The notes: a model not told the origin generated them from the sequence alone. Numbered from the stretch's first letter, positions 1 through 12,455 are shown. The stretch: 64,000 nucleotides of DNA from Ramlibacter albus (GCF_014297445.1 NZ_JACORU010000006.1:299910-363909), one strand, 5' to 3'. Numbers and translations: made by a program.

Positions 1-858
1 GCGACGGCCCTGGGCGACGTGCGCGTGGAGCGCGCGGGCACGCAGCGCTGGCTGGTGGTCAACCGCCCGGCCGACCAGCTGTGGGGCCCCATCCGCGAGT
101 TCTGGCAGGAAAGCGGTTTCCTGCTCACGCAGGACCAGCCCGCCCTGGGCATCATGGAGACGGACTGGGCCGAGAACCGCGCCAAGATCCCGCAGGACTT
201 CATCCGCAACACGCTGGGCAAGGCCATCGACGCCGTGTACTCCACGGCCGAGCGCGACAGGTTCCGCACGCGCCTGGAGCGCACCGCCACCGGCGGTACG
301 GAGATCTTCATCAGCCACCGCGGGATGATCGAGGTCTACAGCAGCTCGTCCAAGGACCAGACGGTGTGGCAGCCCCGCCCGGTGGACCCCGAGCTGGAAG
401 CCGAATTCCTGCGCCGCATGATGGTCAAGCTCGGCGCGCCGCAAGAGCAGGCGCGCGCGCTCACCGCGTCGGGCGCGTCCAAGCCGACGTCCCGCATCGA
501 CAGCGTCAACAACCAGCCGGTCGTCGTCATCGACGAGGCCTTCGACCGCGCCTGGCGCCGCGTCGGCCTGGCGCTGGACCGCACCGGCTTCACGGTGGAA
601 GACCGCGACCGTGCGCAGGGCACGTACTTCGTGCGCTACGTCGAGCCGAGCGCGGACAAGAAGGAAGGCAAGGGCTTCCTCGCGCGCCTCTTCAGCTTCG
701 GCAGCTCCGACAAGGGCAACCCGCCGGTGAAGTACCGCATCGCGCTGAAGACCGAGGGCGAGAAGACCACCGTGTCCGTGCTCGACGAGAAGGGCGCGCC
801 GGAGAAATCGGCCAATGCCCAGCGCATCGTCCAGGTGATCGCCGACGACTTGAAGTGA
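1..858 (+). CDS. bamC: Outer membrane protein assembly factor BamC (5' partial)
   Basis: The reading frame is open from the first base, so the N-terminus, including any lipobox cysteine, lies outside the window; a GTG at 19 is only an internal Val codon in my view. The visible 285 residues have the two-lobed layout of BamC/NlpB: a first helix-grip-like repeat (LVVNRPADQLW, then FWQESGF) and a second repeat starting near residue 175 (VVVIDEAFDRAWRRVGLALDRTGF). In the family this is a lipoprotein of the BAM complex, which inserts beta-barrel proteins into the outer membrane. The gene commonly follows dapA, which I would expect just upstream. The next gene starts 10 bases after the stop. Confidence 0.9.
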   Translation, partial: ATALGDVRVERAGTQRWLVVNRPADQLWGPIREFWQESGFLLTQDQPALGIMETDWAENRAKIPQDFIRNTLGKAIDAVYSTAERDRFRTRLERTATGGTEIFISHRGMIEVYSSSSKDQTVWQPRPVDPELEAEFLRRMMVKLGAPQEQARALTASGASKPTSRIDSVNNQPVVVIDEAFDRAWRRVGLALDRTGFTVEDRDRAQGTYFVRYVEPSADKKEGKGFLARLFSFGSSDKGNPPVKYRIALKTEGEKTTVSVLDEKGAPEKSANAQRIVQVIADDLK

Positions 859-868
859 CGGGCGTGCG

Positions 869-1639
869 GTGATCCGATTCAAGAGCCTGGGCAGCGGCAG
901 CTCGGGCAACGCCACCGTCGTGCAGGTGCGGGGCGGCGCGCAAGTTGTACACCTGCTGATCGACTGCGGCCTCGGCATCCGCGAGCTGGACAAGCGGCTG
1001 GGCCGCGCCGGCATGCTCGCGGAGCAGCTCGACGCCATCTTCATCACGCACGAGCACGGCGACCACATCGGCTGCGCCGTGCAGGTGGCGCTGCGCGAGC
1101 GCATCCCGCTCCACATGAGCGAGGGCACCTACATGGCCATCGGCGAGCCCGAGCTCGAAGGCCTGCTGCGCATCGCGCGCGACAACACGCCGATCGAGCT
1201 GGGCCCGATGCGCGTGGACCCGTTCACGGTGCCGCACGACGCGCGCGAGCCGCTGCAGCTTTGCTGCTCCGACGGCGCCACGCGGCTGGGCGTGCTCACC
1301 GACCTCGGCCATGCATCGGCCCACGTGCTGCAGATGATGGCCGGCTGCCGGTCGCTGCTGCTCGAGTGCAACCACGACGAGGCGATGCTCGCCGCCGGCC
1401 CCTACCCGCCCTTCCTCAAGCGGCGTGTCGGGGGTGCCTACGGCCACCTCGCCAACAGCGCCGCGGCAGCCATTGCGCAATCGGTGAAGCCCTTCGGCAT
1501 CGTCGTGGCCGCGCACCTGTCCGAGCAGAACAACAAGCCCGAGCTGGCGCGCGAAGCGCTGGCCGCGGCGCTCTCGTGCGGCGCGGGCGACCTCCACGTC
1601 GCGAACCAATCCACCGGCAGCGACTGGCTGGACGCCTGA
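869..1639 (+). CDS. Metallo-beta-lactamase-fold hydrolase (YycJ/WalJ type)
   Basis: A 256-residue single-domain protein. The N-terminus reads FKSLGSGSSGNATVV, typical of the YycJ/WalJ branch of the metallo-beta-lactamase fold, and the metal site THEHGDH (HxHxDH) lies near residue 60. Later metal-ligand positions are also present (PHDAREP, LLECNHD). Members are predicted cytosolic metal-dependent phosphodiesterases or nucleases; the substrate is not known for this branch in betaproteobacteria. The GTG start is chosen because it places the conserved N-terminus at residue 1. It probably shares a transcript with bamC, and a strong hairpin terminator follows. Confidence 0.85.
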   Translation: MIRFKSLGSGSSGNATVVQVRGGAQVVHLLIDCGLGIRELDKRLGRAGMLAEQLDAIFITHEHGDHIGCAVQVALRERIPLHMSEGTYMAIGEPELEGLLRIARDNTPIELGPMRVDPFTVPHDAREPLQLCCSDGATRLGVLTDLGHASAHVLQMMAGCRSLLLECNHDEAMLAAGPYPPFLKRRVGGAYGHLANSAAAAIAQSVKPFGIVVAAHLSEQNNKPELAREALAAALSCGAGDLHVANQSTGSDWLDA

Positions 1640-1685
1640 ACGACAAAGCCGCCCGAAGGCGGCCTGTGCATCACAAAAAGAAAAA

Positions 1686-1705
1686 CCGCCCCCAGAAGGG
1701 GGCGG
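1686..1705. terminator. Bidirectional intrinsic terminator
   Basis: An 8-bp perfect stem (ccgccccc / gggggcgg) with the tetraloop agaa is flanked by five A on the left and four T on the right, so it can terminate the hydrolase gene on the plus strand and the small lipoprotein gene on the minus strand. A second GC-rich inverted repeat (gccgcc gaag-type loop) sits just upstream at about 1648-1663. Confidence 0.85.
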
Positions 1706-1725
1706 CTTTTCGTGCGGAACCCGAT

Positions 1726-1977
1726 TTACTTCGTGCCCGAAGCGGCGCCGGACGCAGCGGCGGCCGCGCCGGAGGCAGCCATCGCGGCGCCGGAAGCGGC
1801 AGCAGCAGCGCCGGAAGCGGCGTCAGCGGCGGGGGCAGCGGCCGGCGCGGGAGCGGGCGCCGGCGCGGGGGCAGCGGCGGGGGCCGGAGCCGGAGCGGGC
1901 GCCGGCTCTTCCTTCTTGCCGCAGGCAGCCAGGGCAGCAGCAGCAATCAGCGTCGCCAGAACGAGCGATTTCTTCAT
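1726..1977 (-). CDS. Small Ala/Pro-rich lipoprotein
   Basis: An 83-residue protein beginning MKKSLVLATLIAAAALAAC, a signal peptide ending in a lipobox (LAAC) followed by GKKEE. The mature part is almost only Ala, Pro, Gly and Ser: an (AP)n stretch and then repeated SGAAAAA-type units. A longer frame exists upstream, but the start at 1977 is preferred because it has a good ribosome binding site (aggaaac) and puts the signal peptide at the N-terminus. Low-complexity lipoproteins of this type are common in Comamonadaceae; the role is unknown, perhaps spanning the periplasm or peptidoglycan. The low-complexity coding region makes slippage or sequencing errors possible. Confidence 0.75.
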   Translation of the reverse strand: MKKSLVLATLIAAAALAACGKKEEPAPAPAPAPAAAPAPAPAPAPAAAPAADAASGAAAAASGAAMAASGAAAAASGAASGTK

Positions 1978-2102
1978 TTCAGGTTTCCTTTGATCGGGGG
2001 TAGTGTTAAAACAATTTCCGGAAATCGTCGATGCGCCAAGACTTAGCGTATTGCCGCAATGACTGGGCACGAAGGACTCGAGCTCTTCATGCTCAGCCAA
2101 AG

Positions 2103-2108
2103 ATTATA
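2103..2108 (-). promoter_or_regulatory. Candidate -10 box for the small lipoprotein gene
   Basis: The minus strand reads TATAAT here, about 125 bases upstream of the lipoprotein start. No convincing -35 box is seen at 16-18 bases. The same spot is preceded on the minus strand by a small hairpin (agcccg / cgggct, loop tttctttg) that may end the upstream DUF7931-like gene. The 166-base gap 1978-2143 holds nothing else I can name. Confidence 0.35.
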
Positions 2109-2143
2109 GCCCGCAAAGAAACGGGCTGCCGTAGGCTGTTCGC

Positions 2144-2650
2144 TTAAAGCCCGCTCGTGCTCGACGGGAACGAAGGTGTGCTCTTGAGCAGCCACTCCTT
2201 CAGCGCCTGGTGCAGCTCCAGCCGCCGCTGCGGCTCGCTGCCGCAGAAGCCCGCGCAGTCCTCGAGGTCCCGCCGCTCCATCACCCACGCCGGCGTCCAG
2301 ATCGCGCTCGGCAGTTCCAGCGGCTCGGCGGCGGGCACGGCACGCGCCTCGATGATGTGGCTCCACGTCTTGCGCCAGGTGACGAAGCGTGCGTGCCGGC
2401 GGACCACTTCGTCGTACTTCTTCGCGAGGATGGTGAACCGGCGGCCGCTGCCGGCCCATGCGTTGAGCGACTCGGCAATGGCCCGCTCGCCGAGGGGCCA
2501 GTCGGCGAAGTACGCGTCACTGAGGATGATCTCGCGCCAGCCCTCGCGCGCGGCCGCGGCGAAGGCGTCGCGCACGAGCTGCTGGAAGTCCACGCGGCCC
2601 GCGAAGCGGCGGGAGGGCAGTTCGGTCGGCGGGGCCTGTTCTTCGTTCAC
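2144..2650 (-). CDS. Conserved DUF7931-like protein downstream of roxA
   Basis: A 168-residue cytosolic protein without signal peptide or membrane segment. Conserved-looking stretches are FQQLVRDAFAAAAREGWREI, LGERAIAESLNAWA and FVTWRKTWSHIIEAR, the last with a phospholipase-D/acetyltransferase-like flavour but no complete catalytic motif. I recall this pattern from the DUF7931 family found next to cupin hydroxylases in Burkholderiales; the function is unknown. The GTG start at 2650 overlaps the stop of roxA by four bases (GTGA), implying translational coupling; a start at 2692 would overlap roxA much further. Confidence 0.7.
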   Translation of the reverse strand: MNEEQAPPTELPSRRFAGRVDFQQLVRDAFAAAAREGWREIILSDAYFADWPLGERAIAESLNAWAGSGRRFTILAKKYDEVVRRHARFVTWRKTWSHIIEARAVPAAEPLELPSAIWTPAWVMERRDLEDCAGFCGSEPQRRLELHQALKEWLLKSTPSFPSSTSGL

Positions 2651-3771
2651 GATGCGTCTCCGTTCTCGTGCAGCCACCCGGCCTCGCACCACGAGCGCAG
2701 CAACTCGAGCGCGCCATCGCTCGCGCGGGCCAGTTCACCAGCCTCAAGCGTACGCCTGTCGGCCAGCTTGCGCATCAGGGCGGCGTCGCGCCCGGACGCG
2801 CGCCAGCTCTCGCCGTTGACGAAGACGTGGCGCGCGTCGTACATCATTCGGGTTCGGGCATCGAGTGCCACGGCGCGCAGCTTGCGAGGTGCGCGGCGCG
2901 CCTCGAACCAGACGTGGGCCTTGGGCTCCGTGAGGTACTCGCCGAGGGCGCGGTCCAGAGATGAAGGGTCGCGCACCGCACGTGCGACGGCTTCGCGGGC
3001 GAAGCCTTGCAAGCCTTCGGGGATCGCCCCCGGGTTGGCGGTGGCAGCCTGGCCGGCATCGCGGTACAGCCCGGCACCCTGCTCTTCCTCATCGTCCGCG
3101 AGCCGCTGCAGCAGCTCGCGCGCCAGCTCGCTGCGCGCGGGGGCGCGAAAGCCGATGGACCACGTCTGGCACTCGCCCTCGGCAATGCCGTCGTGGGCAT
3201 AGCGCGGCGGCAGGTAGAGCATGTCGCCGGGCTCCAGCACCTCGTCGTGCTCGGGCTCGAAGTTCGCGAGGATCTTCAGCGGCAGGTCGTCCCGCAACGC
3301 AAGGTCGCGCTGCCGCCCATAGCGCCAGCGCCGCCGGCCGTCGGCCTGCAGCAGGAACACGTCGTAGCTGTCGAAGTGCGGCCCCACGCCGCCGCCGTCG
3401 CTGGCCCAGCTGATCATCACGTCGTCCAGCCGCGCCTCGGGCACGAAGCGGAAGCGCTGCAGCACCTCGTGCGCAGCGGGCTCGTGCAGGTCGGCGCCCT
3501 GGACCAGGAGCGTCCAGTCGGGTCGCTTCACGGCGGGCAGCCGCGCGTGCGGCCCGCGCCTGACCTGCCAGCGGCCGTCGTCCTGCGCAACGACGCGCGA
3601 CTCGACTTCGTCCGACGCCGCCAGCTCGAACAGCCGAGCCCTTGGGACCGGCGAGCGAAAACCCGGGATCGCGCCGCGCACGAGCAGCGGCTTGCGCTGC
3701 CAGTGGCGTTGCATGAACTGCGCGGGCGTGAGCCCGCCGAGCAGGGGCAGCGGTGAATCGACGTTCATCAT
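2647..3771 (-). CDS. roxA: Ribosomal protein uL16 3-hydroxylase RoxA-like (JmjC/cupin)
   Basis: A 374-residue 2-oxoglutarate/Fe(II) oxygenase of the RoxA/YcfD family, close to the roughly 373 residues of E. coli YcfD. The iron-binding triad is visible: H132 and D134 in GPHFDSYDVF and H193 in LPPRYAHDGIA. The N-terminal FMQRHWQRKPLLVRGA is the family signature. Known members hydroxylate an arginine of ribosomal protein uL16. The start could also be the second Met (3768). It is the first gene of a two-gene operon with the DUF7931-like gene. A dispersed GC-rich repeat lies immediately upstream. Confidence 0.88.
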   Translation of the reverse strand: MMNVDSPLPLLGGLTPAQFMQRHWQRKPLLVRGAIPGFRSPVPRARLFELAASDEVESRVVAQDDGRWQVRRGPHARLPAVKRPDWTLLVQGADLHEPAAHEVLQRFRFVPEARLDDVMISWASDGGGVGPHFDSYDVFLLQADGRRRWRYGRQRDLALRDDLPLKILANFEPEHDEVLEPGDMLYLPPRYAHDGIAEGECQTWSIGFRAPARSELARELLQRLADDEEEQGAGLYRDAGQAATANPGAIPEGLQGFAREAVARAVRDPSSLDRALGEYLTEPKAHVWFEARRAPRKLRAVALDARTRMMYDARHVFVNGESWRASGRDAALMRKLADRRTLEAGELARASDGALELLRSWCEAGWLHENGDAS

Positions 3772-3772
3772 C

Positions 3773-3849
3773 CGCCGCCGGGCCGCCCCAAGGCGGATGA
3801 AGCCCCCTCGGGGGGCAGCGAACCTCGCGAAGCGGGGAGCGTGGGGGCC
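3773..3849. repeat. Dispersed intergenic repeat, copy 1
   Basis: About 77 bases with internal inverted repeats (ccccctc / ggggg and cgcgaagcg). Nearly the same sequence occurs in opposite orientation at 58715-58793. Copy 1 fills the space between the divergent roxA and slyD genes, so their promoters must lie in or beside it. Repeats of this type are often seen in Comamonadaceae intergenic regions; the role is unknown. Confidence 0.8.
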
Positions 3850-3872
3850 AACATACCTGAGAGAATTCTCCC

Positions 3873-4361
3873 ATGGACATCACTTCGAACTGCGTCGTCG
3901 CCCTCACCTGGACCCTCAAGGACACGCTGGGCGAAGTGCTGGACGTGCTGGAGGACCCTGTCGAATTCCTGGTCGGCGGCGACGACCTGCTCGCCAAGAT
4001 CGAGGAGGCGCTGCAGGGCCACACGGTGGGCGACCGCGTCGACCTGCACCTGGAGCCCGAGGACGCTTTCGGCGACTACGACGAGCAGCTCGTGTACCTG
4101 GAGCCGCGCGGCATCTTCCCCAAGGAGCTGCTGGAAGGCATGACCTACGAGGGCCTGCCGCCCGGCGCGACCAGCGCGGACGCGCCCAAGGACGCCATCT
4201 ACACGGTCACGGAAATCTATCCCGAGCACGTGGTGCTCGATGGCAACCACCCGCTCGCAGGGATGGCGCTGCGCCTGCACCTCAAGGTGGAAGGCGTGCG
4301 GGAGGCCACGGAAGAAGAAACCGGCCGCGGCAGTGCCGGGGCCGGCTTCTTCAAGGTGTGA
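3873..4361 (+). CDS. slyD: FKBP-type peptidyl-prolyl isomerase, SlyD-like
   Basis: A 162-residue FKBP-type prolyl isomerase with the SlyD layout. The FKBP strands at the N-terminus (CVVALTWTL) are followed by FLVGGDDLLAKIEEALQGHTVGDRV, then AFGDYDEQLV, and the inserted flap chaperone domain (about residues 70-125), after which the FKBP fold closes with NHPLAGMALRLHLKV. It lacks the His/Cys-rich metal-binding tail of E. coli SlyD and ends in a short Gly-rich tail instead. It is expected to be a cytosolic folding helper. The preceding 23 bases include gagag, a weak ribosome binding site. Confidence 0.88.
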   Translation: MDITSNCVVALTWTLKDTLGEVLDVLEDPVEFLVGGDDLLAKIEEALQGHTVGDRVDLHLEPEDAFGDYDEQLVYLEPRGIFPKELLEGMTYEGLPPGATSADAPKDAIYTVTEIYPEHVVLDGNHPLAGMALRLHLKVEGVREATEEETGRGSAGAGFFKV

Positions 4362-4371
4362 TGAAGCGCGT

Positions 4372-4875
4372 TTACCCGCGATAGATCACGTTGTTTTCCA
4401 CGCGCACGCGGTCGCCGACGCGCAGGTCACCGGTCGAGCCGACTTCGTAGATGCGCATCGCGCCGCTGTCCGTCTGCACCGTCACGCGGTAGCCGGGCGC
4501 CGTGGTCACGCCGGCCTGGTTGCGCGCGATGTGGCTGCCCACCGCCGCGCCCGCCACGCCACCCAGCACCGTCGCCGCGGTACGGCCGCTGCCGCCGCCG
4601 ATCGTGCTGCCCAGGGCCGCACCCGCCAGGCCGCCGATCACCGCGCCGATGATGTTGTTGTTGCCCGAGATCGGGGCGCTCGTGCCCACGGGCATGTATT
4701 CGATGTTCGACACGCGGCCGTATTCGAGAGCGGCGGTCGTGGAATAGACCGGCGCCGTCGTGACGGTCGTCGCGGGATAGTTGGAGCCGTACATCGGCGT
4801 GTTGGTGGCGCAGCCGACGACGGAAGCGAGCATCGTGACGGCGAGGGCCGAGGCGGTGAGACGCATGGAACGCAT
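4372..4875 (-). CDS. Glycine-zipper outer membrane lipoprotein (SlyB/17-kDa antigen type)
   Basis: A 167-residue protein with a signal peptide and lipobox (LASVVGC). Residues about 72-118 form a glycine zipper (IIGAVIGGLAGAALGSTIGGG and VLGGVAGAAVGSHIA), the two-helix motif of the SlyB/Rickettsia 17-kDa antigen family. The C-terminus YRVTVQTDSGAMRIYEV followed by LRVGDRVRVENN is the usual small beta domain. It is expected to be anchored in the outer membrane. A strong ribosome binding site (gaaggag) lies 8-10 bases upstream. It ends 11 bases from slyD, convergent. Confidence 0.85.
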   Translation of the reverse strand: MRSMRLTASALAVTMLASVVGCATNTPMYGSNYPATTVTTAPVYSTTAALEYGRVSNIEYMPVGTSAPISGNNNIIGAVIGGLAGAALGSTIGGGSGRTAATVLGGVAGAAVGSHIARNQAGVTTAPGYRVTVQTDSGAMRIYEVGSTGDLRVGDRVRVENNVIYRG

Positions 4876-5000
4876 GGATTTTCTCCTTCAATGGGGTACG
4901 CGGCGGCCCCCAGCGGGCGCGCCTTGTGACGACATTGAAAGTCCCTGCTGCTGGCGTACGTTCCAGCCTTCTTCGGCAGTTTCTGTAGGAAAGCGGCTAC

Positions 5001-5447
5001 TCAGCCCTTGCCCGTCGAACCGTAACCGCCTGCACCGCGCTCGGTGGGCGGGAAGTCGGTGACAACGTTGAGCTCGGCCTGCACCACCGGGACGATCACC
5101 AGTTGCGCGAGCCGCTCCATCGGCTGCAGCGTGAATGCCACGTCGCTGCGGTTCCACGCGCTCACCATCAGCTGGCCCTGGTAGTCGCTGTCGATCAGCC
5201 CCACCAGGTTGCCCAGCACGATGCCGTGCTTGTGGCCCAGGCCCGAGCGCGGGAGGATGAGCGCCGCATAACCGGGGTCCTTCAGCCAGATGGCGATGCC
5301 GGTGGGCACGAGCTTCCACGCATTGGGCGCGAGCACCAGCGGCTCGTCGATGCACGCGCGCAGGTCGAGGCCGGCGCTGCCGGGCGTGGCGTAGTGGGGC
5401 AACTGATCCGCCATGCGCGGATCGAGGATCTTCACATCGAGTTTCAT
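5001..5447 (-). CDS. dut: Deoxyuridine 5'-triphosphate nucleotidohydrolase
   Basis: A 148-residue trimeric dUTPase that hydrolyses dUTP to dUMP and PPi. All five motifs are present: [36 protein letters not shown] (catalytic Asp), RLAQLVI and the glycine-rich C-terminal [10 protein letters not shown] that closes over the active site. Its start overlaps the coaBC stop by four bases (ATGA), the usual coaBC-dut pair. Confidence 0.97.
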   Translation of the reverse strand: MKLDVKILDPRMADQLPHYATPGSAGLDLRACIDEPLVLAPNAWKLVPTGIAIWLKDPGYAALILPRSGLGHKHGIVLGNLVGLIDSDYQGQLMVSAWNRSDVAFTLQPMERLAQLVIVPVVQAELNVVTDFPPTERGAGGYGSTGKG

Positions 5448-6655
5448 GGGTTTCGTTTCGCGATCTCGCGCACGAGCTGGCGCGCGAGCGAGATTTTGGA
5501 TGCGCGGGGCAGGGCCTGCACGCCGTTCGCATCGACCAGGATCATCTCGTTGTCGTCCTTGCCGAAGGTGGTGGGGCCGATATTGCCCACCAGAAGCGGG
5601 ATGCCCTTGCGCGCGCGCTTGGCCTGGGCGTTGTTCTCGAGGTCGTGGCTTTCGGCCGCGAAGCCCACGCAGAACAGCCGGCCGGTTTTCGCGCGGTCAC
5701 TTTTCGCGACGGTGGCAAGGATGTCCGGGTTCTCGGTGAAGGACAGCGTGGGCGCGACACCGGAGCCGTCCTTCTTGATCTTCTGGTCGGACTCGGTGGC
5801 AGGGCGCCAGTCCGCCACGGCCGCAGTGGCGATGAACACATCGGCGTTGGCGGTGCCCGCGAGCGTGGCATCGAGCATCTGGCGCGCCGACTTCACGTCG
5901 ACGCGGGTCACGCCGCGCGGCGTCTGCAAGTGTACAGGGCCGGCCACGACTGTCACATCAGCGCCCGCTTCGCGCGCCGCGCGAGCGATCGCAAACCCCA
6001 TCTTCCCCGACGAATGATTGGTGATGCCGCGGATCGGGTCCAGCGCCTCGAAGGTCGGGCCCGCGGTCACCAGCACGCGCTTGCCCTTCAGCACCTTCGG
6101 CTGGAAGAACGCGACGATGTCTTCCAGCAACTCCGCCGGCTCCAGCATGCGCCCGTCCCCGGTCTCGCCGCAGGCCTGGAACCCGCTGCCCACGCCGAGG
6201 ATGTGCGCACCGTCTTCCGCCAGCTGCCGCATGTTGCGCTGCGTCGCCGGATGCGCCCACATTTCACGGTTCATCGCCGGCGCCACGAGCAGCGGCACCT
6301 TGTCGATGGGCCGGGCCAGGCACATCAGCGAGAGCAGTTCGTCCGCCCGCCCCTGCACCAGCCTGGCCATGAAGTCCGCGCTGCACGGCGCCAGCACGAT
6401 CGCATCGGCCTCGCGCGAGAGGTTGATGTGCGGCATGTTGTTCGGCTCGCGCGCGTCCCACTGCGAGGTGTACACGGGCCGGTTCGAGAGCGCCTGCATC
6501 GTGACGGCGGTGATGAACTGCTCCGCCGCTTCGGTCATGACGACCTGCACGGTCGCGCCTTCCTTCACGAAGCCGCGGCACAGCTCCGCGGCCTTGTAGC
6601 ACGCGATGCCGCCCGTCAAACCAAGAAGGATGTGCTTGCCCGAAAGGTCTTCCAT
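5444..6655 (-). CDS. coaBC: Bifunctional phosphopantothenoylcysteine decarboxylase / phosphopantothenate-cysteine ligase
   Basis: A 403-residue coenzyme A biosynthesis enzyme. The N-terminal flavoprotein decarboxylase CoaC (about 1-190) shows [11 protein letters not shown] and PAMNREMW; the C-terminal ligase CoaB shows [15 protein letters not shown], the AAVADW segment, and then IKKDG. The reading frame continues upstream, but the ATG at 6655 gives the family length and starts at [16 protein letters not shown]. It is translationally coupled to dut and divergent from pyrG. Confidence 0.96.
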   Translation of the reverse strand: MEDLSGKHILLGLTGGIACYKAAELCRGFVKEGATVQVVMTEAAEQFITAVTMQALSNRPVYTSQWDAREPNNMPHINLSREADAIVLAPCSADFMARLVQGRADELLSLMCLARPIDKVPLLVAPAMNREMWAHPATQRNMRQLAEDGAHILGVGSGFQACGETGDGRMLEPAELLEDIVAFFQPKVLKGKRVLVTAGPTFEALDPIRGITNHSSGKMGFAIARAAREAGADVTVVAGPVHLQTPRGVTRVDVKSARQMLDATLAGTANADVFIATAAVADWRPATESDQKIKKDGSGVAPTLSFTENPDILATVAKSDRAKTGRLFCVGFAAESHDLENNAQAKRARKGIPLLVGNIGPTTFGKDDNEMILVDANGVQALPRASKISLARQLVREIAKRNP

Positions 6656-6678
6656 GGGCCGGGATGTTACTAGCCCCG

Positions 6679-9262
<2,584 letters not shown>

Positions 9263-9274
9263 AAGGTCACCGCC

Positions 9275-9583
9275 ATGGCTGCACCCGGCTACCTGATCGT
9301 CGAGATGAACATCAAGGACATGGAGCAGTACAGGAAGTACATGGCCGAGGCGCCTGCGGCCGTCAAGGCGGCCGGCGGCGAATACCTCGTTCGCGGCGGC
9401 AGGAGCGAAACGCTGGAAGGCGACTGGCAGCCGCACCGCGTGGCCGTGCTCAGGTTTCCGAGTTACGAAACCGCAAAGAGCTTTTACGACGGCGAGCAAT
9501 ACACGAAGATCCGCAAGTTGCGCGCCGGCGCAACGGATTACTTCAACATGGTGCTGGTGGAAGGTGTCGCCGCGCCCGTCTGA
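9275..9583 (+). CDS. DUF1330 family protein
   Basis: A 102-residue single-domain protein with the DUF1330 (dimeric alpha-beta barrel) pattern: GYLIVEMNIKDMEQYRKYM at the N-terminus, the central GGEYLVRGG, then PHRVAVLRFPS. No catalytic role is established for this family. It lies 12 bases after kdsA and shortly before eno, so it is probably part of the same transcription unit. Confidence 0.88.
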   Translation: MAAPGYLIVEMNIKDMEQYRKYMAEAPAAVKAAGGEYLVRGGRSETLEGDWQPHRVAVLRFPSYETAKSFYDGEQYTKIRKLRAGATDYFNMVLVEGVAAPV

Positions 9584-9591
9584 TTCCTTGA

Positions 9592-10893
<1,302 letters not shown>

Positions 10894-10899
10894 CCGGGT

Positions 10900-11175
10900 T
10901 TGAACCGCCGCACCGTCGCTGCCGTCCTCGTCTTCCTGCTGCTGGTGCTGCATGCGCAGCTCTGGTTCGGGCGCGGCAGCGTCGGCAACGTGGCGGAACT
11001 GCAGCAGAAGCTGGACGAGCAGAAGGCGAAGAACTCGGCGCAGCAGCAGGCCAACGAGCGGCTCGCCGCCGAGGTGCGCGACCTGCAGGAAGGGCTGGAA
11101 ATGGTCGAGGAGCGGGCGCGCACCGAGCTCGGGATGGTGAAGCCGAACGAGATCCTCGTGCAGATCGCCAAATAA
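10900..11175 (+). CDS. ftsB: Cell division protein FtsB
   Basis: A 91-residue septum formation initiator: a short cytosolic tip, one membrane segment (about residues 6-22), then a coiled coil (VGNVAELQQKLDEQKAKN onwards) and the conserved EERARTELGMVKPNEILV end. It forms the FtsQBL divisome subcomplex in the family. It starts with TTG, the only start that keeps the membrane segment complete and avoids overlapping eno; the weak codon may keep the level low. Confidence 0.92.
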   Translation: MNRRTVAAVLVFLLLVLHAQLWFGRGSVGNVAELQQKLDEQKAKNSAQQQANERLAAEVRDLQEGLEMVEERARTELGMVKPNEILVQIAK

Positions 11176-11176
11176 C

Positions 11177-11737
11177 GTGGACTGGTTCGAACTCACCGCG
11201 GTGGCCATCGCGCTGGCCATGGTCTTCTGCAACGTCAGGGAAATCCACTGGGGCTGGCCGCTGGCCATCGTCAGCTCGGTGATGTACGTCAAGGTGTTCG
11301 CCGATGCGAAGCTCTATGGCGACGCGGGCCTGAACGTCTTCTACGCGGCTGTCGGGTGCTGGGGCTGGTACCAGTGGCTGCGCGGCCACCGCGCCGACGG
11401 CTCGGCGCTGCACGTGGCGAAGCTCTCGCGCCGCGGGCTTGCGTTGCTGGTGCTGGCCTGTGCGGTCGCCTGGCCCGCCACCGGCTGGTTCCTCGCGACG
11501 TACACCAACACCGACGTGCCGTGGTGGGACGGCTTCACCACGGGCCTGTCCGTCGTCGCGCAGTTCCTGCTCGGGCGCAAGTTCATCGAGAACTGGCTGC
11601 TGTGGGCCGTGGTCAACACCGTGAGCATCGCGCTTTATGCGTACAAGGGCCTCTACCCCACGGTGGGGCTGTACGTCGTCCTGCTCGTCATGAGCTTCGT
11701 GGGCTTCGCGGCGTGGCGCGCGAAGCTGCCGAGATGA
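11177..11737 (+). CDS. pnuC: Nicotinamide riboside transporter PnuC-like
   Basis: A 186-residue inner membrane protein with about seven hydrophobic helices. Family signatures are VREIHWGWPLAIVSSVMYVK near the N-terminus, WGWYQWLRG in the middle and KFIENWLLWAVVNTVSIALY near the C-terminus. PnuC channels take up nicotinamide riboside, trapped inside by phosphorylation. The gene starts with GTG one base after the ftsB stop and overlaps the next gene, a probable riboside kinase, by ATGA, so transport and trapping are encoded together. Confidence 0.9.
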   Translation: MDWFELTAVAIALAMVFCNVREIHWGWPLAIVSSVMYVKVFADAKLYGDAGLNVFYAAVGCWGWYQWLRGHRADGSALHVAKLSRRGLALLVLACAVAWPATGWFLATYTNTDVPWWDGFTTGLSVVAQFLLGRKFIENWLLWAVVNTVSIALYAYKGLYPTVGLYVVLLVMSFVGFAAWRAKLPR

Positions 11738-12360
11738 AGAAGATCGCACTGCTCGGCGCCGAGAGCACGGGCAAGACGCAGCTGTCGCAGGAGATCGCGG
11801 CGCATTACCGGGCGCGCGGCCTGCGCGCGGAGGTGGTGGGCGAAGTGCTGCGCGAATGGTGCGCGCGCGAAGGCCGCACGCCCCGGCCCGAGGAGCAGTT
11901 GCCGATCGCGCAGGAGCACGAGCGCCGCGTGGACGCCGCCGCCGCGAGCGGCGCCGAGGTCGTGATCGCCGACACCACGTCGGTGATGGTCGCGATCTAC
12001 AGCGCGATGCTGTTCAAGGACGGCAGCCTTTACCGCTTCGCGCTGGAGCGCCAGCGCGGCTACGACGTCACCTTGGTGACGGGCCTGGACATCCCGTGGG
12101 TGGCCGACGGCATGCAGCGCGACGGCCCGCACGTGCGCGAGCCCATCGACGCGCAGGTGCGGCACGCGCTCGCGGACGCCGGACTGCCCTTCCGGGTGGT
12201 GTACGGCAGCGGCGAGCAACGTGTCGCCAATGCGCTCGCCGCGATCGATGCGAGCCTGCGCGAGCAGCTGCCGCAAGGCAACTGGACCTGGTCCTGCGAG
12301 AAGTGCGGCGACCCCGAGTGCGAGCACCGGCTGTTCACGGGCCTGCTCAAGAACAACTAG
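11734..12360 (+). CDS. NadR-like nicotinamide riboside kinase with Cys-rich tail
   Basis: A 208-residue P-loop protein. The Walker A motif GAESTGKTQL sits at residues 8-17, and the following VVGEVLREW and EVVIADTTSVM match the C-terminal ribosylnicotinamide kinase domain of NadR. It lacks the helix-turn-helix and adenylyltransferase parts of the full-length enterobacterial protein. Translational coupling to pnuC supports a role in phosphorylating imported nicotinamide riboside. The end carries SCEKCGDPECEHRLF, a possible small metal-binding knot I do not know from NadR. The family is fairly sure; the exact substrate is inferred. Confidence 0.82.
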   Translation: MKKIALLGAESTGKTQLSQEIAAHYRARGLRAEVVGEVLREWCAREGRTPRPEEQLPIAQEHERRVDAAAASGAEVVIADTTSVMVAIYSAMLFKDGSLYRFALERQRGYDVTLVTGLDIPWVADGMQRDGPHVREPIDAQVRHALADAGLPFRVVYGSGEQRVANALAAIDASLREQLPQGNWTWSCEKCGDPECEHRLFTGLLKNN

Positions 12361-12455
12361 ACACGAATCGTTGTCCTCCGTTTGGCTGGACGGCGCGTTA
12401 TGGATCGAGCGGCGCATTGGCGCGCCGCATCAACGACACCAGGAAACCCGCAGTC

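Noticed and set aside
2210..3202. Plus-strand 330-codon frame opposite roxA
   Set aside because: Arg/Ser/Ala-rich shadow; roxA on the minus strand has the full iron-binding triad.
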